This document shows positions 28,535-36,845 of a stretch of 64,000 bases of DNA, in pieces. The stretch lies in assembly GCA_038843015.1 (NCBI GenBank), contig JAWBSH010000009.1, positions 1-64,000 of the forward strand. The letters are read 5' to 3'. Positions within the stretch are counted from its first letter, which is position 1. Each line of letters starts with the position of its first letter. The DNA is from Zestosphaera sp. (GTDB taxonomy: Archaea; Thermoproteota; Thermoprotei_A; Sulfolobales; NBVN01). The position numbers and the translations under genes are program-made. The notes under the pieces are model-generated. The model was not told the DNA's origin. It did not search any database and worked only from the letters and a program-made list of their open reading frames with translations.

Positions 28535-30448
28535 CTAGATACCGAGTGCTTCTCTGAGTCTGTTCTTTACGGTCTCTGCAACTATTTTTCCGTCGATTCT
28601 GCCCCTAACCTTCTTCATTACTTCACCCATCACTATATTGAAAGCTTTCTCTCTCTTCGTTAACAAGGTTTCTTTAAGGTCTTCTATGACTTCATCCACT
28701 AGTTTTTCTAACTCGCTGACTCTTATTCCTGTATACTTCTTTATGAGTTCTTCCAGGCTGGCTTCCCCTCTCTTGAGTGAATATTCTCTTAACACTTCTG
28801 GTATTGCGTCCTTGCTCAAAACGTTCTCGCTCACCTTACTTAAGATAGTCTTCAAGACTTGCTCATCTATTATACTCACGTCAAGTCCTTCTGACTTAAG
28901 ACTCTTTAAGTGTATCATTAGTGTCGTAGCTATTATGTGGGGCTGAACTTTATCACCTAGCTCCTCAACTAGGTTTAGGTACGTGTGGATTAGCGGGTCC
29001 CTGATTAGTTGTTCTGCAAGAGTTTTCGTTAGTTTATGATCTCTTATCAACCTCGCTAACAATTCTTCAGGTGTAGGTGGCTTAAGACGTTCAGCTTCTT
29101 CAAGTAATTCTTGGGTAACTGGGATAGGCTTAATATCTGTTTCTGGATACATCCTCATCGCTCCTGGCTGTGGCCTCATATACTTGGTGGTGCCGTCAGG
29201 GTTTGCAGCACGCGTTTCTTTAGGTATACCTACTAGAGCGTATCGGGCACGATCCACGACTGCTTTAAGAGCCCTCTCAGCAGAGTCTGCATCACTAATG
29301 ACCAGGACGTACGCGTCCTTCTCTTTATCTAGCGAGAGAAGACTGAAGACCGCATCTCTTTCCTCTTCTGAAATTCCGTAAGACGGCAACTCATCACTGT
29401 GTATTATTCCTCCTACACCACCCCAAGCTTTAGCGTAGTCAGAGAGTTCTGTGCCGAATCTTCTCCCAGGCATTAACTCCTTCTTTAATAATCCGCCAAA
29501 ACCCTTCAGGGGAGTTGCATAAATCTTAAGACCCTTACTCAACGAAGAAGAAACTAGTTTACTCCTAGTGTTGGAGAAGACGTTAGTCACGTCAACTATC
29601 AAGTAAGTCAAGTCATTCTCGCAAACTCCCCTCTTAATTAACTCTTCTCTTATCTCAAGTAGCTTTAGTTGTCTGGAAACCTCGTATTCTATAACCTTAG
29701 GTATTAACTCGAGTTTTCCAACACCCTTTACTTCCGTCTTGACACCCCCTTCTACAGATATGTTGAGGTCTTGCCTTATAGTGCCTATCCCTCTCTTGAC
29801 TTTACCGCTCAACCTCAGCAACAACCCTATCTTGAAAGCAACTCTCATAGCTTGCTCAGGATTCTTTATGTCAGGACCTGTCGCTATCTCGATGAGGGGT
29901 ATTCCAAGCCTGTCTAAATTATACTTGACGTAACCCCTTCCCTCATCAACTTTCCTTGCGGCGTCTTCTTCAAGACATATAGTCTGTATCCTTATCAGTC
30001 CCTCCTCATCTATTAAGTAACCCCCCACAGCAACTATAGCTGTTCTCTGAAATCCCGTAGTGTTTGAGCCGTCAACGACTATTTTCCTCATGACTTCTAT
30101 CTCGTCAACCGGAGTAGAGTTCAGGGCTTTAGCTATAGCTAGAGTTATTAAGACTGCTTCTCTATTTAGTTCGTGAGGAGGCTCTTCATCCAGTTCTACT
30201 AAGCACGCATGACCTTCAGGCACTTCATATATTATGCTTCTTCCCCTCATGATTTCATACTGAGCCGCAGGATCTACTTCTCCAACCTCACTCTTAGCAA
30301 CTCTTAAGAACCTCCTTACTTCCCTTCTTGAGACCTCCTCACTAGCTAGCTCGGCAGGACATGAACAGAAAAGCTTCTCTCTAGTAGCTAGTTGCTGGTG
30401 TATCTCAATACCTACTCTCAGACCTACTGAAGAGTAATCAATACTCAT
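28535..30448 (-). CDS. gatE: Glutamyl-tRNA(Gln) amidotransferase subunit E
   Basis: 637 residues from ATG 30448, the expected size. Transamidates Glu-tRNA(Gln) using ammonia from GatD, the archaeal route to Gln-tRNA. Seen: GVRVGIEIHQQL-like start (GLRVGIEIHQQLATREKLFCSCP, interrupted here for length), EVMRKIVVDGSNTTGFQRT, and the C-terminal YqeY-like tail. An earlier in-frame start at 30496 would overlap gatD more and is less likely. Start overlaps the gatD stop by 11 bp. Confidence 0.96.
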   Translation of the reverse strand: MSIDYSSVGLRVGIEIHQQLATREKLFCSCPAELASEEVSRREVRRFLRVAKSEVGEVDPAAQYEIMRGRSIIYEVPEGHACLVELDEEPPHELNREAVLITLAIAKALNSTPVDEIEVMRKIVVDGSNTTGFQRTAIVAVGGYLIDEEGLIRIQTICLEEDAARKVDEGRGYVKYNLDRLGIPLIEIATGPDIKNPEQAMRVAFKIGLLLRLSGKVKRGIGTIRQDLNISVEGGVKTEVKGVGKLELIPKVIEYEVSRQLKLLEIREELIKRGVCENDLTYLIVDVTNVFSNTRSKLVSSSLSKGLKIYATPLKGFGGLLKKELMPGRRFGTELSDYAKAWGGVGGIIHSDELPSYGISEEERDAVFSLLSLDKEKDAYVLVISDADSAERALKAVVDRARYALVGIPKETRAANPDGTTKYMRPQPGAMRMYPETDIKPIPVTQELLEEAERLKPPTPEELLARLIRDHKLTKTLAEQLIRDPLIHTYLNLVEELGDKVQPHIIATTLMIHLKSLKSEGLDVSIIDEQVLKTILSKVSENVLSKDAIPEVLREYSLKRGEASLEELIKKYTGIRVSELEKLVDEVIEDLKETLLTKREKAFNIVMGEVMKKVRGRIDGKIVAETVKNRLREALGI

Positions 30449-31754
30449 GAGTCCACACCGGGAAGAGCGAGTCTTTATGTACTGGATTATACTCATACGC
30501 TAAATTCTTGTGGAAGAGTTCAACATATTCTCTCCTATCAAGGCCGGGGTAATTACCAAGCATCCAAGACAGCTTCACATAAGCGGTCTCGCTCAAGATA
30601 TCGTGTCCGGGTATGGCACCAGCTTTAAGGAGCTTCCTGCCAGTACTGTAGACGTTCATGTTAACCCTACCGAATATAGTCTGCGTTGTTATGACTGTAA
30701 GCACCTCTTCCTCAGTAGCTCTAGCTATGCTGTCTACGCACACATTCCTTACATGCCCTAATCCAGTCCCCTCAATAACCACAGCCTTGTAACCCTTGTC
30801 AACGAAGAAATCAATAATGTCGCAATCCATGCCTGGGTAGAACTTCAGTAACGCCACCTTATCACTGAACTTACTCATGACCTGAAAGTCTTCTCTCTTG
30901 CTCCTAGCAATGAATCTTTGGTTGATTAACTTGAACTTCGCGCCCGGGAAGTCTATCCTAGCTAAGGGCATATCATTAACTGATTGAAACGCATCTCTCC
31001 TACTCGAATGCATCTTCCTAACCTTAACTCCCCTGTGAGCTAAGACGTAATCATCTGAGATGCTTCCGTGCATACACACTACCACCTCACCGAATGGTGC
31101 TTCCTTAAAGACCGCTAAAGAAGCTCTCATGTTGAGGGCCGAGTCTGAGCTAGGTCTATCACTACTCCTTTGAGAACCGACCAAAACAACCGGTATAGGA
31201 AGGTGCCTCAAAGCAAAAGCTAGTGCTGAGGCCGTGTAAGTCATTGTGTCGGTACCGTGAGCTATGAGAACCCCGTCAACACCTGACTCAATCAGCTTCC
31301 CCACCTCACTGCCTAGCTCAGTCCAGTACGCAGGAGTTAAGTCCTCACTAAATAGTCTGCTGTACTCTATCACAGCAAGCTCTGACGTGTAGTCAATAAA
31401 CTCGGGAACTGCCTCAAGAAGCTCAGTAGCTGTTATTGCCGGCCTCACAGCCCCCGTCTCGTAATCAACTTTACTTACGATAGTTCCGCCAGTACTCAAG
31501 AAAGTAAGTTTAAGACTGCCACTACCTCTAACAACACTGCGGGAGAGTTCCTGCTCATGAAATCTCACAACACCTTTTCTCACAACTTCTACCTCAGCAT
31601 CGCTTACGTCAACACCGACGTTATACCCATTATCTAGCTTAATCACTAAGATCTTGTCAGAACTAAACTCACTCTTAGGTAAGACTACACCCTCATAAAC
31701 TAGAGAACCCTTCTTAATCCTTACTCTATCTCCTACGCTCACGTATGAAGCCAA
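30438..31754 (-). CDS. gatD: Glutamyl-tRNA(Gln) amidotransferase subunit D
   Basis: 438 residues. An N-terminal beta domain (VGDRVRIKKGSLVYEGVVLP) precedes an L-asparaginase-like core with STGGTIVSKVDY and LIAHGTDTMTYTASAL carrying the two catalytic threonines. Hydrolyses glutamine to supply ammonia to GatE. Located between rps30e and gatE on the same strand; the three may be one transcript. Confidence 0.96.
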   Translation of the reverse strand: MASYVSVGDRVRIKKGSLVYEGVVLPKSEFSSDKILVIKLDNGYNVGVDVSDAEVEVVRKGVVRFHEQELSRSVVRGSGSLKLTFLSTGGTIVSKVDYETGAVRPAITATELLEAVPEFIDYTSELAVIEYSRLFSEDLTPAYWTELGSEVGKLIESGVDGVLIAHGTDTMTYTASALAFALRHLPIPVVLVGSQRSSDRPSSDSALNMRASLAVFKEAPFGEVVVCMHGSISDDYVLAHRGVKVRKMHSSRRDAFQSVNDMPLARIDFPGAKFKLINQRFIARSKREDFQVMSKFSDKVALLKFYPGMDCDIIDFFVDKGYKAVVIEGTGLGHVRNVCVDSIARATEEEVLTVITTQTIFGRVNMNVYSTGRKLLKAGAIPGHDILSETAYVKLSWMLGNYPGLDRREYVELFHKNLAYEYNPVHKDSLFPVWTHEY

Positions 31755-31812
31755 GCCAACACCTCAATTAAAGAACTTTATAAAAGTAATTATTCCTTTA
31801 GCTAACACGAAA

Positions 31813-32016
31813 TTAAGTAGAGACCTTCTCCTTTCTAGGCACTGAAGAAGGAGGCACTACAGTAGGTACTGGAAGTCCAGCTTCTTTCCTCTTCCTAATC
31901 CAGTACTCACGCCTGTTCCTCTGCTTCGGCGGGAGATTCCTCTTAGGTCTCTTCTCTATTTTAGGGGTTTGACTCCTGACTTTACCAGCCTTAGTCATCG
32001 AGCCGTGTGTAGGCAT
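31813..32016 (-). CDS. Ribosomal protein S30e
   Basis: 67 residues from ATG 32016 (an ATG five codons upstream at 32031 is also possible, but GAGG lies just before 32016). PTHGSMTKAGKVRSQTPKI and RNRREYWIRKRKEAGLP are diagnostic; the protein is very basic. Component of the small subunit in archaea and eukaryotes. Confidence 0.93.
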   Translation of the reverse strand: MPTHGSMTKAGKVRSQTPKIEKRPKRNLPPKQRNRREYWIRKRKEAGLPVPTVVPPSSVPRKEKVST

Positions 32017-32031
32017 GTCCTCAACCCGCAT

Positions 32032-32299
32032 TAAAATGCTCTCAGAGAATTATAAGCTTTTATATCGAGAGACATACCAACATTTAACAGGTTAGTTATC
32101 TTAGCAGTCGCGATACTACTGTCAAGAACTCTTAAGAGTTTTATACGATGTCAAGAGGAAATCAGGTGACTTAATGACTGCTAGAATAGACAGAAGTAAT
32201 GATTTAGTGTTATATTTGTTGCAGTATCTCGTGACGCGTGCGTAAGAAGAGGAGAAATAAGTGAAGCGACAATTAGCAAAGCGTGTCTAGAGGGTTGAC
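32032..32299. other. Gene-free promoter region
   Basis: Upstream region of rps30e (TATA-like ttataagctttta at 32050-32062 read on the minus strand). The rest has no supported gene. A TATA-like tgttatattt near 32209 faces the structured region at 32300 but is about 90 bp away. Confidence 0.35.
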
Positions 32300-32545
32300 A
32301 ACTGTTTCGGTGCGTTGGGTTTATAATGGTTTTGTAGGGTTTTATGTTGGTGTTTGGGTGAGTCTGGGTGGCGAGGGGGCGGTGCCCCGAGCCACCCAGG
32401 GACCAAGCTAAGATGTGAGTCCCGTGCCGTCGGGCTTGAAGAGTGCTTATGACCCCCGCGTAAAGTAGCTAGCAACCAAGATGAACCGCGGCAAGATGCA
32501 CAACCCATCCTAGAAAGCCTACAAAACCTAGGACAGGAAACGGTT
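32300..32545. ncRNA. Candidate structured RNA, about 246 nt, unidentified
   Basis: GC-rich island between AT-rich flanks. The ends pair: AACTGTTTC (32300-32308) with GAAACGGTT (32537-32545), nine pairs with one G-U. Just inside, GGTTTTGTAGG (32328-32338) pairs perfectly with CCTACAAAACC (32518-32528). A hairpin CTGGGTGGC...GCCACCCAG (32364-32372/32391-32399) is capped by GGGGC-GGT-GCCCC. Further stems at 32421-32434 and CCGCG/CGCGG (32456-32460/32487-32491). I find neither the SRP helix 8 nor RNase P core motifs. Strand unknown; a transposon origin is the main alternative. Confidence 0.45.
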
Positions 32546-32620
32546 AATTCTTGACGGTAGTATTGAGGAGGCCGGTGCTTATTTTACGTCTTGGGCGCTG
32601 AACACCGCGTTTAGTTCTCA

Positions 32621-32630
32621 TATATAAATT
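32621..32630 (+). promoter_or_regulatory. TATA box of nop5-flpA operon
   Basis: TATATAAATT. Transcription would begin near 32652, so the in-frame GTG at 32658 or 32661 would start a nearly leaderless mRNA. This is why I prefer it to the TTG at 32649. Confidence 0.55.
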
Positions 32631-32657
32631 TTCGCAAGTTATTTTTATTTGGTGCTA

Positions 32658-33902
32658 GTGGTGAGGGTAGTAGCTCTTGATACGTTTATTGGGTCTTTAA
32701 TAGCTGACGCTGAAGGTAATATAGTCGTGAAACGCTTAGTTAGTAAGACTAACGTGAATGAGTTAGCTGAGCGTGTTTTGAGACTAGATAGCGGTGAGGC
32801 GACTGAAGAGTTTGTTAGTAGTATTGAGGAGTTGGTTAGGATGTATGGTGATGATATTGAGGTAGTAGTTCCTGATGAAGATCATGCTAGAGTAGTCTCT
32901 TCACTAAAGCTGAAAGCGCTTGTAGAGCCAGATAATAGCGTTCTCCGCAGGCTACGCGATTCTTTAGTCTCGACGGTAATTAGTGAAGGTATTGTGAGGT
33001 CTGAGGATGAGTGGGTATCGTTTCTAAATCAGGTGATGCTTCAGGTCACGAGGATTAAACTCAGGAGCTTTGCTGCTAAGAGAGACTTACTAGCTATTCA
33101 GGCTATTAGGTCTATAGACGACATAGACAAGACTATAAACTTGTTCGCGTCTAGGATGCGTGAGTGGTACAGCGTTCACTTCCCTGAGCTAGACGACTTA
33201 ATAGAAGATCACAAAATGTATGCTACGGTAGTTTACGAGTTCGGTAGTAGGGAAGAGATGTCTCTTGAGAAGCTGAGGAAGTTAGGTTTTAGCGAGAGTA
33301 GAGCCGCTAAAATCTATGAGGCCTCGAAAAAGAGTATGGGTGCTGACTTATCAGAAGTAGATGTTGAGAGGATAAGAGATTTTGTAGGCACTATATTGAA
33401 CTTATATGAATTGAGAGATAAGCTTTCAGAATACTTGAGTCAGGTCATGAAGGAGGTAGCCCCGAACATAACGGAGCTCGTGGGACCCACCTTAGGAGCT
33501 AGACTATTATCACTCGCAGGGAGTCTTGAAGACTTAGCTAAGATGCCTGCAAGCACTATACAAGTCTTGGGAGCTGAGAAAGCGCTATTTAGAGCTTTAA
33601 GAACTGGTGGGAGACCTCCGAAACATGGTGTGTTGTTCCAGCATCCCGAAATACACACAGCGCCTAAGTGGCAGAGGGGTAAGATCGCGAGAGCCGTCGC
33701 TACTAAGCTAGCTATAGCGGCTAAGGCCGACTACTTTACTGGCAGGTTTATAGCGGATAAGCTTAAGAAAGACCTGCAAGAGAGGATTGCGGAAATTAAG
33801 GAGCTGTACGCTAAGCCGCCTGCTAAGCCAGTACCTGAGAAAGTTAAAGGGCCTGAAAGACCTCCGTTTAGGAAGGGTAAAAGAGGGAGAGGCGGGAGGT
33901 GA
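32658..33902 (+). CDS. Nop5 (Nop56/58-like) C/D sRNP core protein
   Basis: About 414 residues. Bridges L7Ae and fibrillarin on C/D box sRNAs. The conserved Nop domain is visible: VAPNITELVGPTLGARLL, LAKMPASTIQVLGAEKALF and KHGVLFQHPEI, preceded by a long coiled-coil and followed by a Lys/Arg/Gly-rich tail (FRKGKRGRGGR). It is 6 bp upstream of fibrillarin, the usual archaeal pairing. Confidence 0.95.
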   Translation: MVRVVALDTFIGSLIADAEGNIVVKRLVSKTNVNELAERVLRLDSGEATEEFVSSIEELVRMYGDDIEVVVPDEDHARVVSSLKLKALVEPDNSVLRRLRDSLVSTVISEGIVRSEDEWVSFLNQVMLQVTRIKLRSFAAKRDLLAIQAIRSIDDIDKTINLFASRMREWYSVHFPELDDLIEDHKMYATVVYEFGSREEMSLEKLRKLGFSESRAAKIYEASKKSMGADLSEVDVERIRDFVGTILNLYELRDKLSEYLSQVMKEVAPNITELVGPTLGARLLSLAGSLEDLAKMPASTIQVLGAEKALFRALRTGGRPPKHGVLFQHPEIHTAPKWQRGKIARAVATKLAIAAKADYFTGRFIADKLKKDLQERIAEIKELYAKPPAKPVPEKVKGPERPPFRKGKRGRGGR

Positions 33903-33908
33903 TGAGAG

Positions 33909-34613
33909 ATGATCGAAGTCACCAGTATTAAGCCTCACGAGAAATATGGCGGTGTATACTTGGTCGAGCTAGAGGACGGCAGTATTAAGTTAGCCACCAA
34001 GAACATAGCTCCGGGCAAGAGAGTCTACGGCGAGAGACTCTACACGTATGAAGGTGTAGAGTATAGAGAGTGGAACCCCTACAGAAGTAAGCTGGCAGGG
34101 GCTCTGCTGAAGGGCATAGAAGGACTATTCATAAGTAGAGACGTTAAGGTTCTCTACTTAGGTGCTGGGTCAGGGACTACTCCAAGTCACGTATCAGACC
34201 TGGTTGGTGAGAAAGGTGTTGTGTACGCTGTAGAATTCGCGCCTAGAGTGATAAGAGACTTGTTGAGAGTCTGTGAAGACCGCAAGAACATAATTCCTCT
34301 ACTGAGTGATGCGCGCTTCCCGCAGAAATATTCTCACATAGTGCCTTTAGTTGACGTGTTATACGCGGATATAGCTCAACCAGAGCAAGCAGCTATCGTA
34401 AACATAAACGCTAAGTACTTCCTGAGAGAGGGTGGCTACCTCTACCTAGCTATAAAGTCTAGAAGTATTGACGTAACTAAAGAGCCTGACGAGATCTATA
34501 AGCGAGAAATAGACACGCTAACTCGCGGAGGCTTTGAGATAGTTGATGTAGTTCATCTAGACCCGTTCGATAAGGACCACGCCATGGTCTTAGCCAGGTA
34601 TGGAAAGAGTTAA
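33909..34613 (+). CDS. flpA: Fibrillarin-like rRNA/tRNA 2'-O-methyltransferase
   Basis: 234 residues, the methylating subunit of C/D sRNPs. SAM-binding motif VLYLGAGSGTTPSHVSD, then VYAVEFAPRVIRDLL, DVLYADIAQPEQA and LAIKSRSIDVT. Acts with Nop5 (directly upstream), L7Ae and guide sRNAs such as those at 25440 and 62725. Confidence 0.97.
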   Translation: MIEVTSIKPHEKYGGVYLVELEDGSIKLATKNIAPGKRVYGERLYTYEGVEYREWNPYRSKLAGALLKGIEGLFISRDVKVLYLGAGSGTTPSHVSDLVGEKGVVYAVEFAPRVIRDLLRVCEDRKNIIPLLSDARFPQKYSHIVPLVDVLYADIAQPEQAAIVNINAKYFLREGGYLYLAIKSRSIDVTKEPDEIYKREIDTLTRGGFEIVDVVHLDPFDKDHAMVLARYGKS

Positions 34614-34674
34614 CACGTTCGTTTTTGGCAGAGAGTAAATAAATACTTATATTACGGTATTACCTAAATTATTA

Positions 34675-35646
34675 TTGATGATGATGGAGTCTAGGGCGAG
34701 AAGTAAGGAGGTGCTTAAGAGACTCTACGAGGGAGTCAATAACGTATTGAATAGAGTTAGTTTTAGGTATGAAGTCATTAATTTCCCTATCAAGTATCGA
34801 GAGAGGTCTATAGATATAGTCGCTAATAGCAGAGAACACGGGACCCTCATAATCAGAGTTAAAGACTTAATGCACGTAAATAAGAATGAAGCTCAAGACT
34901 TAATTAAGTCTTCCCTAGCATTGGATGCCATACCTTTCGTAGTCTCAGAAGCTCCAGAAGTTTACGAGAATATAGTGATTGAGAGAGAGGGAGTCTACTT
35001 GGTTAACTTGAAGACCTTCCAAAACATGTACTCGGGTGGAGAAGACTTGATAGCCTTATATAAGAGAGGAGAGTTGTTCGTTAGAGTTGATAGTGAGGTC
35101 TTCTCTAAGAAGAGGACGGAACTAAAACACACTCTGACGTCGCTCTCGTCATTATTAAACATATCTAGGAAGACCCTAGAAACTTACGAGAAGAGAGGAG
35201 GTAACATAACTATAGAGACGGCAGAGAAACTAGCCTCAGTACTTGGTGAGAAAGTCGTGAAGTCTATATCTGTGCAAGACTTGAGAGAAGAGTTTGTTAG
35301 TAGGGCTTTTAGAGAACAGCAAGGACTTGTCAGCAGTAGTGCAGTACACATAAAAAACAACATTAAGAAGTTGTTCGATGTGGATGAAAGCAAGATCTAC
35401 GAGATAAGGCGATCAGCACCAGACTACATAATCAAAGATAAGGAAACCCTCATAACGGTGGATGTGACGAGATCTCGCGGCTATAGTATGAGAGAGATAC
35501 TCATAAAGACTGGCGAATGCGTTAAGTTCTCTAAGATTACGGAAACCGGGGTCAGAATAGTCACGGATGACGCTGAGAAAGCTAAGATAATAAGAGATAG
35601 CTTCTCAGCTATTGAGAAGAAAGACCTGGAAGTAATTAAGGTTTAA
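34675..35646 (+). CDS. Archaeal HTH (XRE-type) regulator with N-terminal nuclease-like domain
   Basis: 323 residues. The N-terminal half is alpha/beta with DIVANS and LIIRVKDL resembling a restriction-endonuclease-like fold. A central helix-turn-helix LLNISRKTLETYEKRGGNITIETAEKLASVLG matches archaeal putative HTH regulators of this length, followed by a C-terminal alpha/beta repeat (VHIKNNIKKLF...TLITVDVTR). Target unknown. It begins a run with THEP1 (5 bp gap) and the TFE-beta-like gene. Confidence 0.75.
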   Translation: MMMMESRARSKEVLKRLYEGVNNVLNRVSFRYEVINFPIKYRERSIDIVANSREHGTLIIRVKDLMHVNKNEAQDLIKSSLALDAIPFVVSEAPEVYENIVIEREGVYLVNLKTFQNMYSGGEDLIALYKRGELFVRVDSEVFSKKRTELKHTLTSLSSLLNISRKTLETYEKRGGNITIETAEKLASVLGEKVVKSISVQDLREEFVSRAFREQQGLVSSSAVHIKNNIKKLFDVDESKIYEIRRSAPDYIIKDKETLITVDVTRSRGYSMREILIKTGECVKFSKITETGVRIVTDDAEKAKIIRDSFSAIEKKDLEVIKV

Positions 35647-35651
35647 GGTAT

Positions 35652-36179
35652 ATGAAGTTCTTTATTAGTGGTCCTCCAGGCGTTGGTAAAACTACCGTAT
35701 TTCTTAGAGTTATTGAGTTGCTAAAGAATGACGGTTTGAAGATAGGTGGTTTTATCTGTCCTGAGGTTCGGAGAGGTGGTCAGAGAGTAGGCTTCAAAAT
35801 AATTGACTTAATGAGTGGTGATGAGGGTTGGTTAGCCAAAATATGTGATAGTGGGGGGCCACGTGTCGGGAGATACTGTGTTGATGTTGAGGATGCAGTA
35901 ACTATAGGAGTCAACGCGATCGAGAAAGCTCTAGAGAATGCTGAGTTGATAGCTATAGATGAAATAGGTCCTATGGAATTATCAGTACCTCAACTTAAGT
36001 CAGCTATCTACTACGTCTTAAAAAGTAATAAAATTCTACTAGCCGTCATCCACTGGAAGTTAAAAGAGAGCTTACTTAAACTAGTAAGTAATCAGTGGGA
36101 ATTATTTCCTGTGTCGGTCTCAAACAGAGACCGGATTCATGAGACTCTATACTTTAAGATACGGGCTTCACTATATTAG
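35652..36179 (+). CDS. THEP1-family nucleoside triphosphatase
   Basis: 175 residues. Walker A SGPPGVGKTTVFLRV at the N-terminus, GGFICPEVRRGGQRVGFKIIDL, and Walker B IAIDEIGPMEL: the signature of the THEP1/NTPase family, which hydrolyses NTPs broadly. Physiological role unresolved. Probably co-transcribed with the HTH gene upstream. Confidence 0.92.
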   Translation: MKFFISGPPGVGKTTVFLRVIELLKNDGLKIGGFICPEVRRGGQRVGFKIIDLMSGDEGWLAKICDSGGPRVGRYCVDVEDAVTIGVNAIEKALENAELIAIDEIGPMELSVPQLKSAIYYVLKSNKILLAVIHWKLKESLLKLVSNQWELFPVSVSNRDRIHETLYFKIRASLY

Positions 36180-36215
36180 CTTTCAAACCAGATAATATTA
36201 TGGTATGGGGGAACG

Positions 36216-36590
36216 GTGTCACTGATGAAGATAGAGCTGGAACGCCGCATACTCGAGATAGTTAAGCAGCGAAGTAAGAGTGGTGTTATTCAGAGTGAGT
36301 TATGGTCTCTTCTAGGAGTTGATAATAGAGAAGGCTCGCGAGCAGTCCTTAGCTTAGTTCGTAAAGGGTTGATAAGAAGAGAACAAATACTCTATAAAGG
36401 CAGAAAAACATACGTGCTCAAGTACGTACCAGAGAAGCTAGAAGAGATAAATTTCAAGATTAGTTTAAATCCTGTCATTAGATTACCGTGCTTCACGTGT
36501 AAAGAATTATATAGATGCGGTACTGGAGGCTTCTTCAATCCATACAAGTGTAATCTGCTAACTCATTTCTTACAGAGCTCTTCCACATGA
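36216..36590 (+). CDS. TFE-beta / Rpc34-like winged-helix protein with Cys cluster
   Basis: About 121-124 residues (GTG 36216 or ATG 36225). An N-terminal winged helix (IVKQRSKSGVIQSELWSLLG...VLSLVRKGLIRREQ) is followed by CFTCKELYRCGTGG...C, four cysteines spaced CX2C-X5-C-X10-C. Crenarchaeal TFE-beta, homologous to Pol III subunit RPC34/39, has exactly this pairing of a winged helix with a 4Fe-4S domain and helps open promoters with TFE-alpha. Identification rests on this architecture; a generic winged-helix Fe-S protein is the alternative. Confidence 0.75.
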   Translation: MSLMKIELERRILEIVKQRSKSGVIQSELWSLLGVDNREGSRAVLSLVRKGLIRREQILYKGRKTYVLKYVPEKLEEINFKISLNPVIRLPCFTCKELYRCGTGGFFNPYKCNLLTHFLQSSST

Positions 36591-36845
36591 TTGATTTAAC
36601 TGAGAACTTCCCTGAGTGAGGTCCACATACACTAACCGACTTTACTCTCTAGTATCGAGAATCAGTTTCCACCGACTTCCTTCCCACCCTAAGAGACTAG
36701 GCTTTCAGTAGTAAATATAGTGCTTACGTAGTTATTGGTTAGCTGAGCCTATACTCAATAATCACTCCATACTATTGAGGAGATTGGTTGAGTTCCAGGC
36801 AATTAAACCTCATATTTTTAACCTTCCAGCGTCTCTGACTCTCTT
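36591..36845. other. AT-rich upstream region of secreted protein copy 2
   Basis: No gene seen. TATA-like catatttttaacc near 36811-36824 is placed to drive the gene at 36846. Confidence 0.4.

Noticed and set aside
32287-32508. Protein-coding gene on the minus strand
   Set aside because: Pro/His/Ser-rich translation of a GC-rich hairpin; several frames are open at once and none looks like protein.
32300-32545. RNase P RNA or SRP 7S RNA
   Set aside because: No conserved P4 core (GAGGAAAGTCC / ACAGAA) and no SRP helix 8 GNAR loop region on either strand.
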